From NCBI RefSeq assembly GCF_900269665.1, contig NZ_LT985361.1:856522-920521 (forward strand): a stretch of 64,000 nt of DNA. The letters are read 5' to 3'. The notes under the pieces were generated by a model that was not told the origin of the DNA, did no database searches, and saw only the letters and a program-made list of their open reading frames with translations. Below, piece after piece: positions 8,601 through 15,354 of the stretch. The position numbers and the translations under genes are program-made. This DNA is from Nocardia suismassiliense (GTDB taxonomy: Bacteria > Actinomycetota > Actinomycetes > Mycobacteriales > Mycobacteriaceae). Numbering within the stretch: position 1 is the stretch's first letter; the number at the start of each line of letters is the position of its first letter.

Positions 8601-9620
8601 GTCGAGCGGGAGCCCGATCCGGATGGGCCATTGGCCGTCGAGCAGCGCGGCGCAGGCGACCACCGTGGCTTCGGTGGGGCCGTAGGTATTCCAGACCTCG
8701 CGTTCCGTATCACCGTTGCCGGCAAGACGTTCCGCGAGTTCGGGCGGCACCGCCTCGCCGCCGAAGATCAACAGCCGGACCGCGTCCAGCGCTTCGGCGG
8801 GCCAGGTCGCGGCCAGCGTCGGCACGGTGGAGACGATGCTGATCTCCCGGCGCACCAGCCACGGGCCGAGATCGGCGCCGGTGCGGACCAGGTCGCGCGG
8901 GGCGGGGACGAGGCAGGCGCCGTTGCGCCAGGCCAGCCACATCTCCTCACAGGAGGCGTCGAAGGCGACCGAGAGTCCGGCGAGCACCCGGTCGCCCGGT
9001 CCGATCGGGGCGTCCGGCAGGAAGAGCCTGGCCTCGGCGTCCACGAACGCGGCGGCGTTGCGGTGGGTCACCGCAACACCTTTCGGTGTTCCGGTGGAGC
9101 CGGAGGTGAAGATGATCCAGGCGTCGTCGGCGGGGGTTGGCAGGGTGCTCGTGGCGGCGTCGGCCGGATTGTCCGCTGCCGCACGGATTCCCGCCGGCGT
9201 CGTCTCGATGCCCGCCGCGGTGACGATCGCGGTGACCTGCGCCTCGCCGAAGACCAGCTGGGCGCGCTCGTCCGGGTCGTCGGCGTCGACCGGCACATAG
9301 GCGGCGCCCGCGTACAGGACGGCGAGGATGGTGAGATAGAGCTCGCGCGAGCCGGACGGCATCCGCACGCCGACCCGGTCGCCCGGGCGCACACCCGCTG
9401 TGGCGAGGCGGGCCATCGTCCTCTCGATCTCCACCACGAGTTCGAGATAGGTGAGCACCGTGTCGCCGTCGTCGATGGCGGGTGCGTCGGGATGGGTCAG
9501 CGCGGTAGCGGTCAGGATGTCGACGAGGGTGCGGGCCGGTGGCGTGTGCGCGGTCCTTAATAGCGGGTGTACCGTCGCGTCAACCTGTGGCTGGAGCATG
9601 ACGCCCTGCCCACCTCCCAT
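5682..9620 (-). CDS. Pls/PosA-type membrane non-ribosomal peptide synthetase
   Basis: A 1312-residue protein with the architecture of epsilon-poly-lysine synthetase. The adenylation domain (about 30-510) has core motif FTSGSTGTPKG at 171-181, NTYGPTE at 311-317, YRSGD at 394-398 and Lys501 in the final motif. A carrier domain follows with Ser556 in DLGGGSL. Several membrane segments from about 615 separate three tandem left-handed beta-helix (hexapeptide-repeat) acceptor domains. No condensation or thioesterase domain is present, so it should polymerise one amino acid iteratively. The residues I read as the specificity code are D-A-E-S-I-G-T-V-V-K, close to the lysine code DAESIGSVCK as I recall it. 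The start is ATG 9620; ATG 9599 is an alternative. It is coupled to the M1 peptidase. Confidence 0.9.
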   Translation of the reverse strand: MGGGQGVMLQPQVDATVHPLLRTAHTPPARTLVDILTATALTHPDAPAIDDGDTVLTYLELVVEIERTMARLATAGVRPGDRVGVRMPSGSRELYLTILAVLYAGAAYVPVDADDPDERAQLVFGEAQVTAIVTAAGIETTPAGIRAAADNPADAATSTLPTPADDAWIIFTSGSTGTPKGVAVTHRNAAAFVDAEARLFLPDAPIGPGDRVLAGLSVAFDASCEEMWLAWRNGACLVPAPRDLVRTGADLGPWLVRREISIVSTVPTLAATWPAEALDAVRLLIFGGEAVPPELAERLAGNGDTEREVWNTYGPTEATVVACAALLDGQWPIRIGLPLDGWDLVVIDAAGNPVGEGESGELVIGGVGLARYLDPAKDAEKYAPLPSVGWDRAYRSGDLVRNDSEGLVFLGRADDQIKLGGRRIELGEIDNALQHLPGVTGAAAAIRTTKAGNKILVGYLTGPGPDFDLKAARTQLAEQLPAPLVPRLAVVDELPTRTSGKVDRNALPWPLPNSADDEADNDLTGTAQWVAGLWDSILGGEVLDLDADFFDLGGGSLAAAQLVTALRARYPQITVADLYDHPRLGALVELLEQSTPAVAVEERVVRPTPRRAQWTQVLATIPLTTLTGLQWLTWLAIVGNIAAWSGSLPWLPQLSWWWTLVAFLLFISPPGRMGICVVGARLLLRGVEPGRHPRGGSVHLRLWAAVRLSEASGAENLSGAPWMVPFARALGAKIGKGVDLHTLPPVTGMLELGDGCSVEPEVDLSGYWIDGDVVHIGPVTVGAGAVVGSRSILLPGTRIGKNAEVAPGSAVSGKVKAEQEWAGSPAAKIGKAHHRWPAHTPDRAAHWVAIFGVTSMALAAVPILGLGAGGLFIAWFIRDTRTLAGGLGRAFAILPVATLLSLAVYAAITIIAVRLLSFRLREGYHPVRSRTGWQVWSTERLLDAARTFLFPLYASLLTPIWLRLLGANIGKGVEASTVLLLPKFTTVADGAFLADDTMIASYELGGGWLRIGEAKVGKRAFLGNSGMTAPGRRVPKNGLVAVLSAAPSKSKAGSSWLGSPPVRLRRAPESSDTARTFDPPPKLRIARAIVETCRLFPVLVTFAIGLGVLFTLAWLARTIGHLPTALLSGLVLLAAGAVAGASSVAAKWLLIGRIRAEEHPLWSSFVWRNEVSDTFVETVAAPWFARAATGTPVLNLWLRGLGARIGRGVWCESYWLPEADLVTLGDGATVERGCVVQTHLFHDRIMSMDTVTLGAGATLGPHCVALPASTIGEGATIGPASLVMRGDTVPPSTRWWGNPIAPWFGGDPGAAR

Positions 9621-9937
9621 TCGACCTGCCTCGCACTTCCCTGGTGTTGTTGTGTCATAGCTGGGTTACCAATGGGCAAACACCATGGTGACCAGTTGTC
9701 CACGGTACTCGGGGTTGTCGACGTTTGTTGTTCACCGCCTAGGTTGCCGCGCTGGTGGTCGTGGGCGAGGTTGTTGCAGGTCGTGGCGATTTCTTTCGGA
9801 CGCGCCGAAGCAACGCCTGGTGGGCGGGTTACCGGGTGGGTTCGCCGGGCGGTCGCTGGGTCGCCGAGCGCGCGCCGCTGTGATTCCCCTCATCCTGCTG
9901 GTGATCTTGCAGCTCAGCGCGTTTCGCGCCGAATCGC
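9621..9937. other. Intergenic region upstream of the Pls-type gene
   Basis: These 317 bases separate the end of the LysE-type gene from the start of the synthetase gene on the same strand. No gene is visible. The length is enough for the synthetase to have its own promoter. I could not assign a specific promoter or terminator with confidence. Confidence 0.5.
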
Positions 9938-10585
9938 TCAGGCCGCGGAGGCGGCGGTGCCGATGCCGAGGGTGGTCAGCATGGCGGCGCTGGCCTGTTC
10001 GAGCCGCTCCCGGATCTTCGGGCGGCGCAGCAGCGCGACCGCGCGGGAGGCGACCAAGGCCAGGAGCACCATCTCTACCGCGGCGATCACCGATTCGATG
10101 GCACCGAGGGCGAGGGTGTTGACGAAGGTGACCTCGGTGAGGAACTGGGGCAGCACCGCGAGATAGAACAGGCCGACCTTCGGGTTGAACATGCACGAGA
10201 CGACACCCGCGGTGAACGCCGAGCGAACCGACGTCCGGGTGCCCGCCGGGTTGTCCGCCAGACCACTGACGCCATCGGCTGCCCGCGCCGCCCTGCGCTG
10301 CCTCCGTTGGTCGAGCAACGCGCGAATCCCCAAGTACACCAGGTAGATTCCGCCGATCACTTTCAACGCGCGGTACGCGGTCGCCGACTGCTCCAGCAGC
10401 GCCGCGACACCGGCCGCGACCACGACCGCCCACAAGATCCCGCCGAGCGCCGACCCGATCGCCGCGGCGATCCCCGGTCGCGCGTCCACCAGCGAAAACC
10501 GCAGCACCAGGAACGAGTCCGGGCCGGGAGTGAGCGACAGCAGCACGCACAGACCGATAAAGCTCAGCAGCAGGGAAAGCGACAC
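9938..10585 (-). CDS. LysE/RhtB family amino-acid exporter
   Basis: A membrane protein of about 215 residues with five or six helices. It carries the LysE/RhtB signature near the N-terminus (LLLSFIGLCVLLSLTPGPDSFLV, where TPGPD is the hallmark) and NPKVGLFYLAVLPQF in the middle. The family exports basic amino acids, homoserine lactones or similar compounds. The GTG at 10585 (VSLSLLLSF) places the first helix at the N-terminus as in relatives; a longer frame to 10663 is possible. It lies upstream of the Pls-type synthetase on the same strand, so a role in moving its substrate or product out of the cell is plausible but not shown. Confidence 0.85.
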   Translation of the reverse strand: MSLSLLLSFIGLCVLLSLTPGPDSFLVLRFSLVDARPGIAAAIGSALGGILWAVVVAAGVAALLEQSATAYRALKVIGGIYLVYLGIRALLDQRRQRRAARAADGVSGLADNPAGTRTSVRSAFTAGVVSCMFNPKVGLFYLAVLPQFLTEVTFVNTLALGAIESVIAAVEMVLLALVASRAVALLRRPKIRERLEQASAAMLTTLGIGTAASAA

Positions 10586-10669
10586 CCAATGATGTGACCC
10601 CAATGGCGCGGGATTAGCAACGCATTTCCGCCGCCGCGCCCACGCGACCCTTGGTCTTGACACGGCGGG

Positions 10670-10683
10670 TTGGCATCTGCCAA
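10670..10683. promoter_or_regulatory. TTGGC-N4-GCCAA dyad in a divergent promoter region
   Basis: A perfect 5-bp inverted repeat with a 4-base spacer lies between the leftward LysE-type gene and the rightward class V aminotransferase gene. The symmetry suits a dimeric regulator controlling one or both genes. The regulator is not identified. Confidence 0.4.
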
Positions 10684-10854
10684 TCTCGGGTCAGGTCATG
10701 AGTACCAGCGTTCAGCCCCGGCTTGCTGGTCGGCAACCCTCCTCCGCGGTGGGGTGCTCCGGGTGACGACCAGGCCGACGCCCGACCGGGTGCGGCAAGC
10801 GCGGACTCGACGAATCACCTGATTGCGGGTCCCGGAGCCGATGGGATTTTCGTG

Positions 10855-12174
10855 ATGACTGCTGTGGTAACCCAGAACTGTGCCCCTCTTGCCCGGGTTT
10901 CCGGCGACGATCTCCAGGTGCCGCTCGTCCAGGGCGGGACGACCACCTACGCCAACTTCGACTACGCCGCCAGCGCGCCCGCATTGGCGCAGGTCACCGA
11001 CCGGGTGCAGCAGCTGCTGCCGTTCTACGCGAGCGTGCACCGCGGCGCCGGGTACGCGTCGCGGATCTCCACCGAGTGCTACGAGGCGGCCCGTGGGTCG
11101 GTCACCCGATTCCTCGACGCGGCCGACGACCAGGTGGTGGTCTTCACCCGCAACACCACCGACTCGCTGAACCTGCTCGCGTCCTGCGTGCCCGGTGACA
11201 CCGTGGTGCTCGACATCGAGCATCACGCGAACTTCCTGCCCTGGACCAGGCACGGCCGCCGCGTCGTGCAGGCCGGGGCGACGGTCGAGGAGACCATCGG
11301 CCGGCTGGTCGCCGAGCTGTGCAGCAAGCCCGCCGCGCTGCTCGCGGTGACCGGCGCGTCCAATGTCACCGGCGAGGTGCTGCCGCTGGAGCGGCTGGCC
11401 ACCATCGCCCACCAGTGCGGCGCCCGTATCCTCGTCGATGCCGCTCAGCTCGCGCCGCATCGGCGAATCAGTTTGCGCGACACCGGCATCGACTACCTCG
11501 CCTTCTCCGGCCACAAGCTGTACGCGCCGTTCGGCGCGGGCGTGCTCGTCGGCCGCCGCGACTGGCTCGACAACGCCGAGCCGTACCTCGCCGGTGGTGG
11601 CGCGGTCCGCGAGGTGACCACCGCCGGCACCGAATGGGCGCAGGCGCCGCAGCGCCACGAGGGTGGTTCGCCCAACGTGCTCGGCGCCGCCGCTCTCGCC
11701 GCCGCCTGTGACGCGCTCTGTGAGATCGATGCGGAAACCCTCGCCGCCCACGAACACCACCTCGCCGACCGACTCCGCGACGGCCTCGCCGCGATCCCCG
11801 GCGTGAACCTGCTGCGCATCTGGAACGACGCCCCCGACACCGTCGGCATCGTCGCCTTCACCCTGGACGGTTTCGTCCCCGGCCACGTCGCCGCTTATCT
11901 GTCTGCCGAACACGGCATCGGCGTCCGCGACGGCCGCTTCTGCGCGCACCCGCTGCTCGCCCGCCTCGACCTCGACGGCGCCCTGCGCGCCAGCATCGGC
12001 CTCGGCACCACGGCGGCGCACATCGACCGTCTCGTCGAGGCCGTCGCCACGCTCGTCCACCAGGCCCCGAGCTGGAACTACGCCACCACCAACAACCTCT
12101 GGAACCCCACTCCGGAGACCCGCCCCTTCACCTCCCAGGCCCCGACCGGCGCCGCGCCCTGCCTCACCGGGTAG
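10855..12174 (+). CDS. Class V aminotransferase / cysteine desulfurase-like PLP enzyme
   Basis: A 439-residue PLP-dependent enzyme of the NifS/SufS-like class V fold. The PLP lysine is in YLAFSGHKLYAPFGAG (SGHK), the cofactor-binding Asp-Ala-Gln is in ILVDAAQLAPH, and DIEHHANFLPW matches the substrate-side histidine segment of cysteine desulfurases. The C-terminal part has VRDGRFCAHP, where a cysteine lies near the usual catalytic loop. Desulfurase, selenocysteine lyase or isopenicillin-epimerase-like activity are all possible. The start ATG 10855 is followed by MTAVVTQN; GTG 10852 is equally close. It is monocistronic and ends at a hairpin. Confidence 0.82.
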   Translation: MTAVVTQNCAPLARVSGDDLQVPLVQGGTTTYANFDYAASAPALAQVTDRVQQLLPFYASVHRGAGYASRISTECYEAARGSVTRFLDAADDQVVVFTRNTTDSLNLLASCVPGDTVVLDIEHHANFLPWTRHGRRVVQAGATVEETIGRLVAELCSKPAALLAVTGASNVTGEVLPLERLATIAHQCGARILVDAAQLAPHRRISLRDTGIDYLAFSGHKLYAPFGAGVLVGRRDWLDNAEPYLAGGGAVREVTTAGTEWAQAPQRHEGGSPNVLGAAALAAACDALCEIDAETLAAHEHHLADRLRDGLAAIPGVNLLRIWNDAPDTVGIVAFTLDGFVPGHVAAYLSAEHGIGVRDGRFCAHPLLARLDLDGALRASIGLGTTAAHIDRLVEAVATLVHQAPSWNYATTNNLWNPTPETRPFTSQAPTGAAPCLTG

Positions 12175-12185
12175 CCGGATAAAAG

Positions 12186-12214
12186 TGGCCGCCCGGCACT
12201 ACGCCGGACGGCCA
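12186..12214. terminator. Bidirectional hairpin between convergent genes
   Basis: TGGCCG-c-CCGGC and GCCGG-a-CGGCCA form an 11-pair stem with one mismatch and a 5-base loop. An A-run lies on the left and gaaaa on the right. It sits between the stops of the aminotransferase gene and the flavin reductase gene. Confidence 0.6.
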
Positions 12215-12230
12215 TGGTCGAAAACGTCGC

Positions 12231-12782
12231 TCAGTCGCCGAGTTTGGTCGGTCGGTGGTAGCGGCCGTTGTAGTAAAGAAGGGGAGCGGCGGCGGGGGTT
12301 TCGTTGGTGTTGTCGTGCACCCGGGTCACCAGACCGACGACCAGGGTGTGGTCACCCAGCGGGATGAGCTGGTGAATGGTCGCGCGCAGCCAGATGGGGG
12401 TGCCGTGCAGGACCGGTTCGCCCGTGTCGAGGGTGGTCCAGAGGGAGCGGTCGCTGAAGCGGTCCTCGGCGGTGCGGGCGAAACGCTGGGCCAGGTGGTG
12501 CTGGTGTTCGCCGAGGAAATGGATCACGACCGAGTCGGCGTCGAGCAGGGCGGTCAGGCTGGACGAGGTGTGCGCGATATTGAAGGAGACGAGCGGCGGA
12601 GCCAGCGACAGAGAGGCGAAAGAAGTCGCGGTGAAACCGATCGGGCCCTTCGGAGAGTTCAGTGTGACGACGGTGACGCCCGCCGGATAATGGCGCATCG
12701 ATGCGCGGAATTGCTCGGCAGTAATCCCGCTCAGATCATCCGGGATCTGGATATCCGTGGCGGGCCGTTCAGCTTCGGTCAC
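12231..12782 (-). CDS. Flavin reductase domain protein
   Basis: A 183-residue flavin-reductase-like (split-barrel FMN-binding) protein. It shows the family pattern [45 protein letters not shown], where the TATSF segment contacts FMN, and later [17 protein letters not shown] and [13 protein letters not shown]. Such proteins supply reduced flavin to two-component monooxygenases or act as nitroreductase-like enzymes. No partner oxygenase is adjacent. The start is GTG 12782; the GAGGG just before it is unusually close. The gene lies on the same strand as the YbaK gene, 58 bases downstream of it. Confidence 0.85.
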   Translation of the reverse strand: MTEAERPATDIQIPDDLSGITAEQFRASMRHYPAGVTVVTLNSPKGPIGFTATSFASLSLAPPLVSFNIAHTSSSLTALLDADSVVIHFLGEHQHHLAQRFARTAEDRFSDRSLWTTLDTGEPVLHGTPIWLRATIHQLIPLGDHTLVVGLVTRVHDNTNETPAAAPLLYYNGRYHRPTKLGD

Positions 12783-12840
12783 CCCTCGAACCTACGCCAG
12801 CCCGCCTCTCGGCGTATTCAGGCCAGATATAGGGGTGTAA

Positions 12841-13317
12841 TCAGTCGACGTCTATCGGTAGGCCGGCGGTTATCCGGACCAGTTCGTGGAAAGAGGTGCG
12901 GAAGACCGTGTTCGGGTGACCGCCCGCGGCCCAGACCTCGCGGTGATTCGAGAGGGCGGTGTCTACCCAGGTGGGGAGGTTGGTGGGGTGGCCTACCGGG
13001 GCTACGCCGCCGATCGGCTGGCCGGTGACCTGGCGGATCATGTCGGCGGGGGCGTGAGTCAGGGTGCCCTCCAGGCGTTTTCCGGTGGACTCGAGATCTA
13101 CCTCGTGCGCGCCGGAAACCAGGAGCAGCACCGGATCCTCGTCCAGCAGGAAGACCAGGGAGCTGGTGATGGCGCCCACGTCGACGCCGAGCGTGCGCGC
13201 GGCATCCGCAACGGTGGGGGTGGGGGCCGGCTGGGTCACGATGACACCGTGATGGCCTCGGGCGATGAGGGTGTCCGCGACTCGGCAGGCGATCGGTGGC
13301 AATGTCGACCTGCGCAT
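12841..13317 (-). CDS. YbaK/EbsC aminoacyl-tRNA deacylase family protein
   Basis: A 158-residue protein matching the YbaK/EbsC fold. Features include TVADAARTLGVDVGAITSSLVFLLDEDPVLLLVSGAHEVDL, an ADMIRQVTGQPIGGVAPVGHP core with the family Gly-X-X-Pro loop (GGVAPVGH), and a C-terminal AAGGHPNTVFRTSFHELVRIT. Members hydrolyse mischarged Cys- or Ala-tRNA(Pro) in trans. Which tRNA it acts on cannot be told. The start is ATG 13317, and the neighbours on the same strand are the OHCU-like gene upstream and flavin reductase downstream. Confidence 0.88.
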   Translation of the reverse strand: MRRSTLPPIACRVADTLIARGHHGVIVTQPAPTPTVADAARTLGVDVGAITSSLVFLLDEDPVLLLVSGAHEVDLESTGKRLEGTLTHAPADMIRQVTGQPIGGVAPVGHPTNLPTWVDTALSNHREVWAAGGHPNTVFRTSFHELVRITAGLPIDVD

Positions 13318-13370
13318 GCCACCAGAGTAGAGCGATTGCGGGTGGTGCGCCGGGCTACTCGGCGAATGCG

Positions 13371-13691
13371 TCAGTATTCCGGATAGCCCTCGCTCGGCCC
13401 GAGCATCCGGGTGATGCGCGCCTGCGTGATCTGCGCGAGCTCGGCCAGGCTGGCACCCGAGACCTGTTCGTGCACAACTGCTTCGAGTGCCCGGTCCAGA
13501 TCGTCCTGGGACAGCGCGAGCAACTCCACATCGGCCATGGCCAGCAGCGCGTCCCTGTTCGGATAGGGCCGGGCATCGGCGAGGGTGGCGGCCCAGGTGA
13601 CATTGCAGCAGCAGGCGAACAACGCGTGAATCGCACGGGCACGCGAGATTTGGTTGAACCGCTCGAGGCCGATTCCTTGATGCATCAGCAT
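13371..13691 (-). CDS. Short OHCU decarboxylase-like protein
   Basis: A 106-residue protein. Its first two thirds (LERFNQISRARAIHALFACCCNVTWAATLADARPYPNRDALLAMAD) follow the N-terminal pattern of 2-oxo-4-hydroxy-4-carboxy-5-ureidoimidazoline decarboxylase of purine/urate breakdown. Full-length enzymes have about 160-170 residues and a catalytic HPRIG segment. Here the corresponding place is followed by a short unrelated-looking tail (EAVVHEQVSGASLAEL), so the C-terminal half is missing. No other urate genes are nearby. It may be a diverged small all-helical protein with another role or a decayed enzyme. The assignment is by recalled similarity. Confidence 0.6.
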   Translation of the reverse strand: MLMHQGIGLERFNQISRARAIHALFACCCNVTWAATLADARPYPNRDALLAMADVELLALSQDDLDRALEAVVHEQVSGASLAELAQITQARITRMLGPSEGYPEY

Positions 13692-13938
13692 GATGGCCTC
13701 CGAATCCAGAATCGAGGTTTGCTGACGAGCTTTATGATCCGCTCGATCGCGAACGGGGAACCACTGCGCCCCACCAATTTTGCGCAGTTTTTACACAACC
13801 GTCGGTCGTGCGGACGGCGAACGGCGCTCGCCAAACGCGCGCTGTGGACAGCGAGGCGTGTGGACAGGCAAGGCACTGGTCCACGCCATTTCCGGGATGC
13901 GAAGTACCAGGGCGCACTCTCCTCGATACGCTGTACAA

Positions 13939-14760
13939 ATGACTGACTGGCAGGCTTTCACCGTTGAAACGAAGGACCACGTCGCGCAGGTGACGTTGAC
14001 GGGTCCCGGCAAGGGCAATGCGATGGGCCCGGATTTCTGGCGGGAGCTGCCGGAGATCTTCCAGGCGCTCGACGCCGACCCCGAGGTGCGCGCGATCGTG
14101 CTCACCGGTTCGGGCAAGCATTTCTCCTACGGCCTCGACCTGCCCGCGATGAGCGGCATGTTCGGCCCGCTGATGGCCGAGCGTGCGCTGGCCGCGCCGC
14201 GCACCGAGTTCCTGGTGGAGCTGCGCAAGATGCAGGGTGCGGTGACCGCGGTGGCGGACTGCCGCAAGCCGGTGATCGCGGCCATCTCCGGCTGGTGCAT
14301 CGGCGGCGGTCTCGACCTCATCGCCGCCGTGGACATCCGCTACGCGAGCGCGGACGCGAAGTTCAGCTTGCGCGAGGCGAAGGTCGCCATCGTCGCCGAC
14401 ATCGGTTCGCTGCAACGGCTGCCGGGCATCATCGGGGAGGGCCAGCTGCGCGAGCTCGCCTACACCGGCAAGGACATCGACGCGGCGCGTGCGGAGAAGA
14501 TCGGCCTGGTCAACGAGGTATTCGCGGATCAGGACGCGGCACTGGACGCCGCACACGCCACGGCACGCGAGATCGCGGTGAACCCGCCGCTGGTGGTGCA
14601 GGGTGTGAAGGACGTGCTGGATCAGCGGCGCAAGGATGAGGTGGCCGCCGGGCTGCGTTATGTGTCCGCGTGGAACTCGGCGTTCCTGCCGTCGCAGGAC
14701 CTGACCGAGGCGATCAAGGCGGTGTTCGAGAAGCGGGCACCGGAGTTCAAGGGCGAGTAA
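13939..14760 (+). CDS. Enoyl-CoA hydratase/isomerase (crotonase) family protein
   Basis: A 273-residue crotonase-fold protein. It has the oxyanion segment SGKHFSYGLDLPAM, the second conserved block CRKPVIAAISGWCIGGGLDLIAAVDIRYA, and downstream AKFSLREAKVAIVADIGSLQRLPGIIGEG. The Asp in ADIGSLQRLP resembles that of delta(3,5)-delta(2,4)-dienoyl-CoA isomerases and so favours isomerase over hydratase, but only loosely. The start ATG 13939 is chosen because the crotonase fold begins right after it; no ribosome site is visible, which leaves leaderless translation open. It stands alone, 87 bases ahead of the MarR gene. Confidence 0.85.
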   Translation: MTDWQAFTVETKDHVAQVTLTGPGKGNAMGPDFWRELPEIFQALDADPEVRAIVLTGSGKHFSYGLDLPAMSGMFGPLMAERALAAPRTEFLVELRKMQGAVTAVADCRKPVIAAISGWCIGGGLDLIAAVDIRYASADAKFSLREAKVAIVADIGSLQRLPGIIGEGQLRELAYTGKDIDAARAEKIGLVNEVFADQDAALDAAHATAREIAVNPPLVVQGVKDVLDQRRKDEVAAGLRYVSAWNSAFLPSQDLTEAIKAVFEKRAPEFKGE

Positions 14761-14803
14761 AGCGCCGGATATCGCTTGCCCCAGTAAGAGGGTCGTCCGC
14801 ATA

Positions 14804-14835
14804 CTTGCATTGCGCAACTAATTGATTGATGCAAG
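14804..14835. promoter_or_regulatory. Putative MarR operator
   Basis: CTTGCAT (14804-14810) and ATGCAAG (14829-14835) are perfect inverted arms. Between them lies a TTGCGCAA palindrome (14810-14817). The site ends 12 bases before the marR-type start codon. Autorepression by the MarR protein and co-control of the efflux gene is the likely arrangement. Confidence 0.6.
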
Positions 14836-14847
14836 CAAGGATGAGGT

Positions 14848-15354
14848 GTGGACGACCGGACGATCGATACGATCGCGATGCAACTCACCCGATTGCAGCG
14901 AATTCGCGACCGCACCGCGGCCCAGCTGAGCACCTGGACCAAGGATGGACTGGACCCGGCCGCCTTCGGCGCGCTGATCCGGTTGTGCTGTGACGGACCG
15001 ATGCGATCGGGCGCGCTGGCCGGCGTGTTGCACTCGGACGCCTCGACGGTCAGCCGTCAGGTCGCCCAGCTCGTCGGCAAGAAGTTGGTGGAGCGGCAGG
15101 CCGACCCGGTGGACGGCAGAGCCACCGTGCTCGTCGTCACCGACCGTGGCCGGGCCGTCGCCGAAGAGATCCGCAGGCGTCGCAACGAGAACCTGAGCCG
15201 GGTGATGGCCGAATGGACGCCGCAGGCCAGGGCCGACTTCGCCGGACTGCTCGAACAGTTCGTGGACGACTTCGAGCGCACCAGGCCCGACATGATCGCC
15301 GCGATGCGCCGCAACTGGGACGAGACCTTTACTGGGACGGAGAACGAGACGTGA
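14848..15354 (+). CDS. MarR family transcriptional regulator
   Basis: A 168-residue MarR-type winged-helix repressor. The DNA-binding core is MRSGALAGVLHSDASTVSRQVAQLVGKKLVERQADPVDGRATVLVVTDRGR (about residues 51-101), with the wing at PVDGRATVL. Long helices at both ends form the dimer interface. The start is GTG 14848 after AGGATGAGG. It overlaps the downstream EmrB-type transporter by four bases (GTGA), so they form a coupled operon. The repressor presumably senses the transporter's substrate. Confidence 0.92.
   Translation: MDDRTIDTIAMQLTRLQRIRDRTAAQLSTWTKDGLDPAAFGALIRLCCDGPMRSGALAGVLHSDASTVSRQVAQLVGKKLVERQADPVDGRATVLVVTDRGRAVAEEIRRRRNENLSRVMAEWTPQARADFAGLLEQFVDDFERTRPDMIAAMRRNWDETFTGTENET

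Noticed and set aside
6144..9560. Very long rightward open frame opposite the Pls-type gene
   Set aside because: It is the antisense shadow of a high-GC gene; its translation is Arg/Gly/Gln/Asp-rich with no family features, while the leftward frame has clear NRPS motifs.
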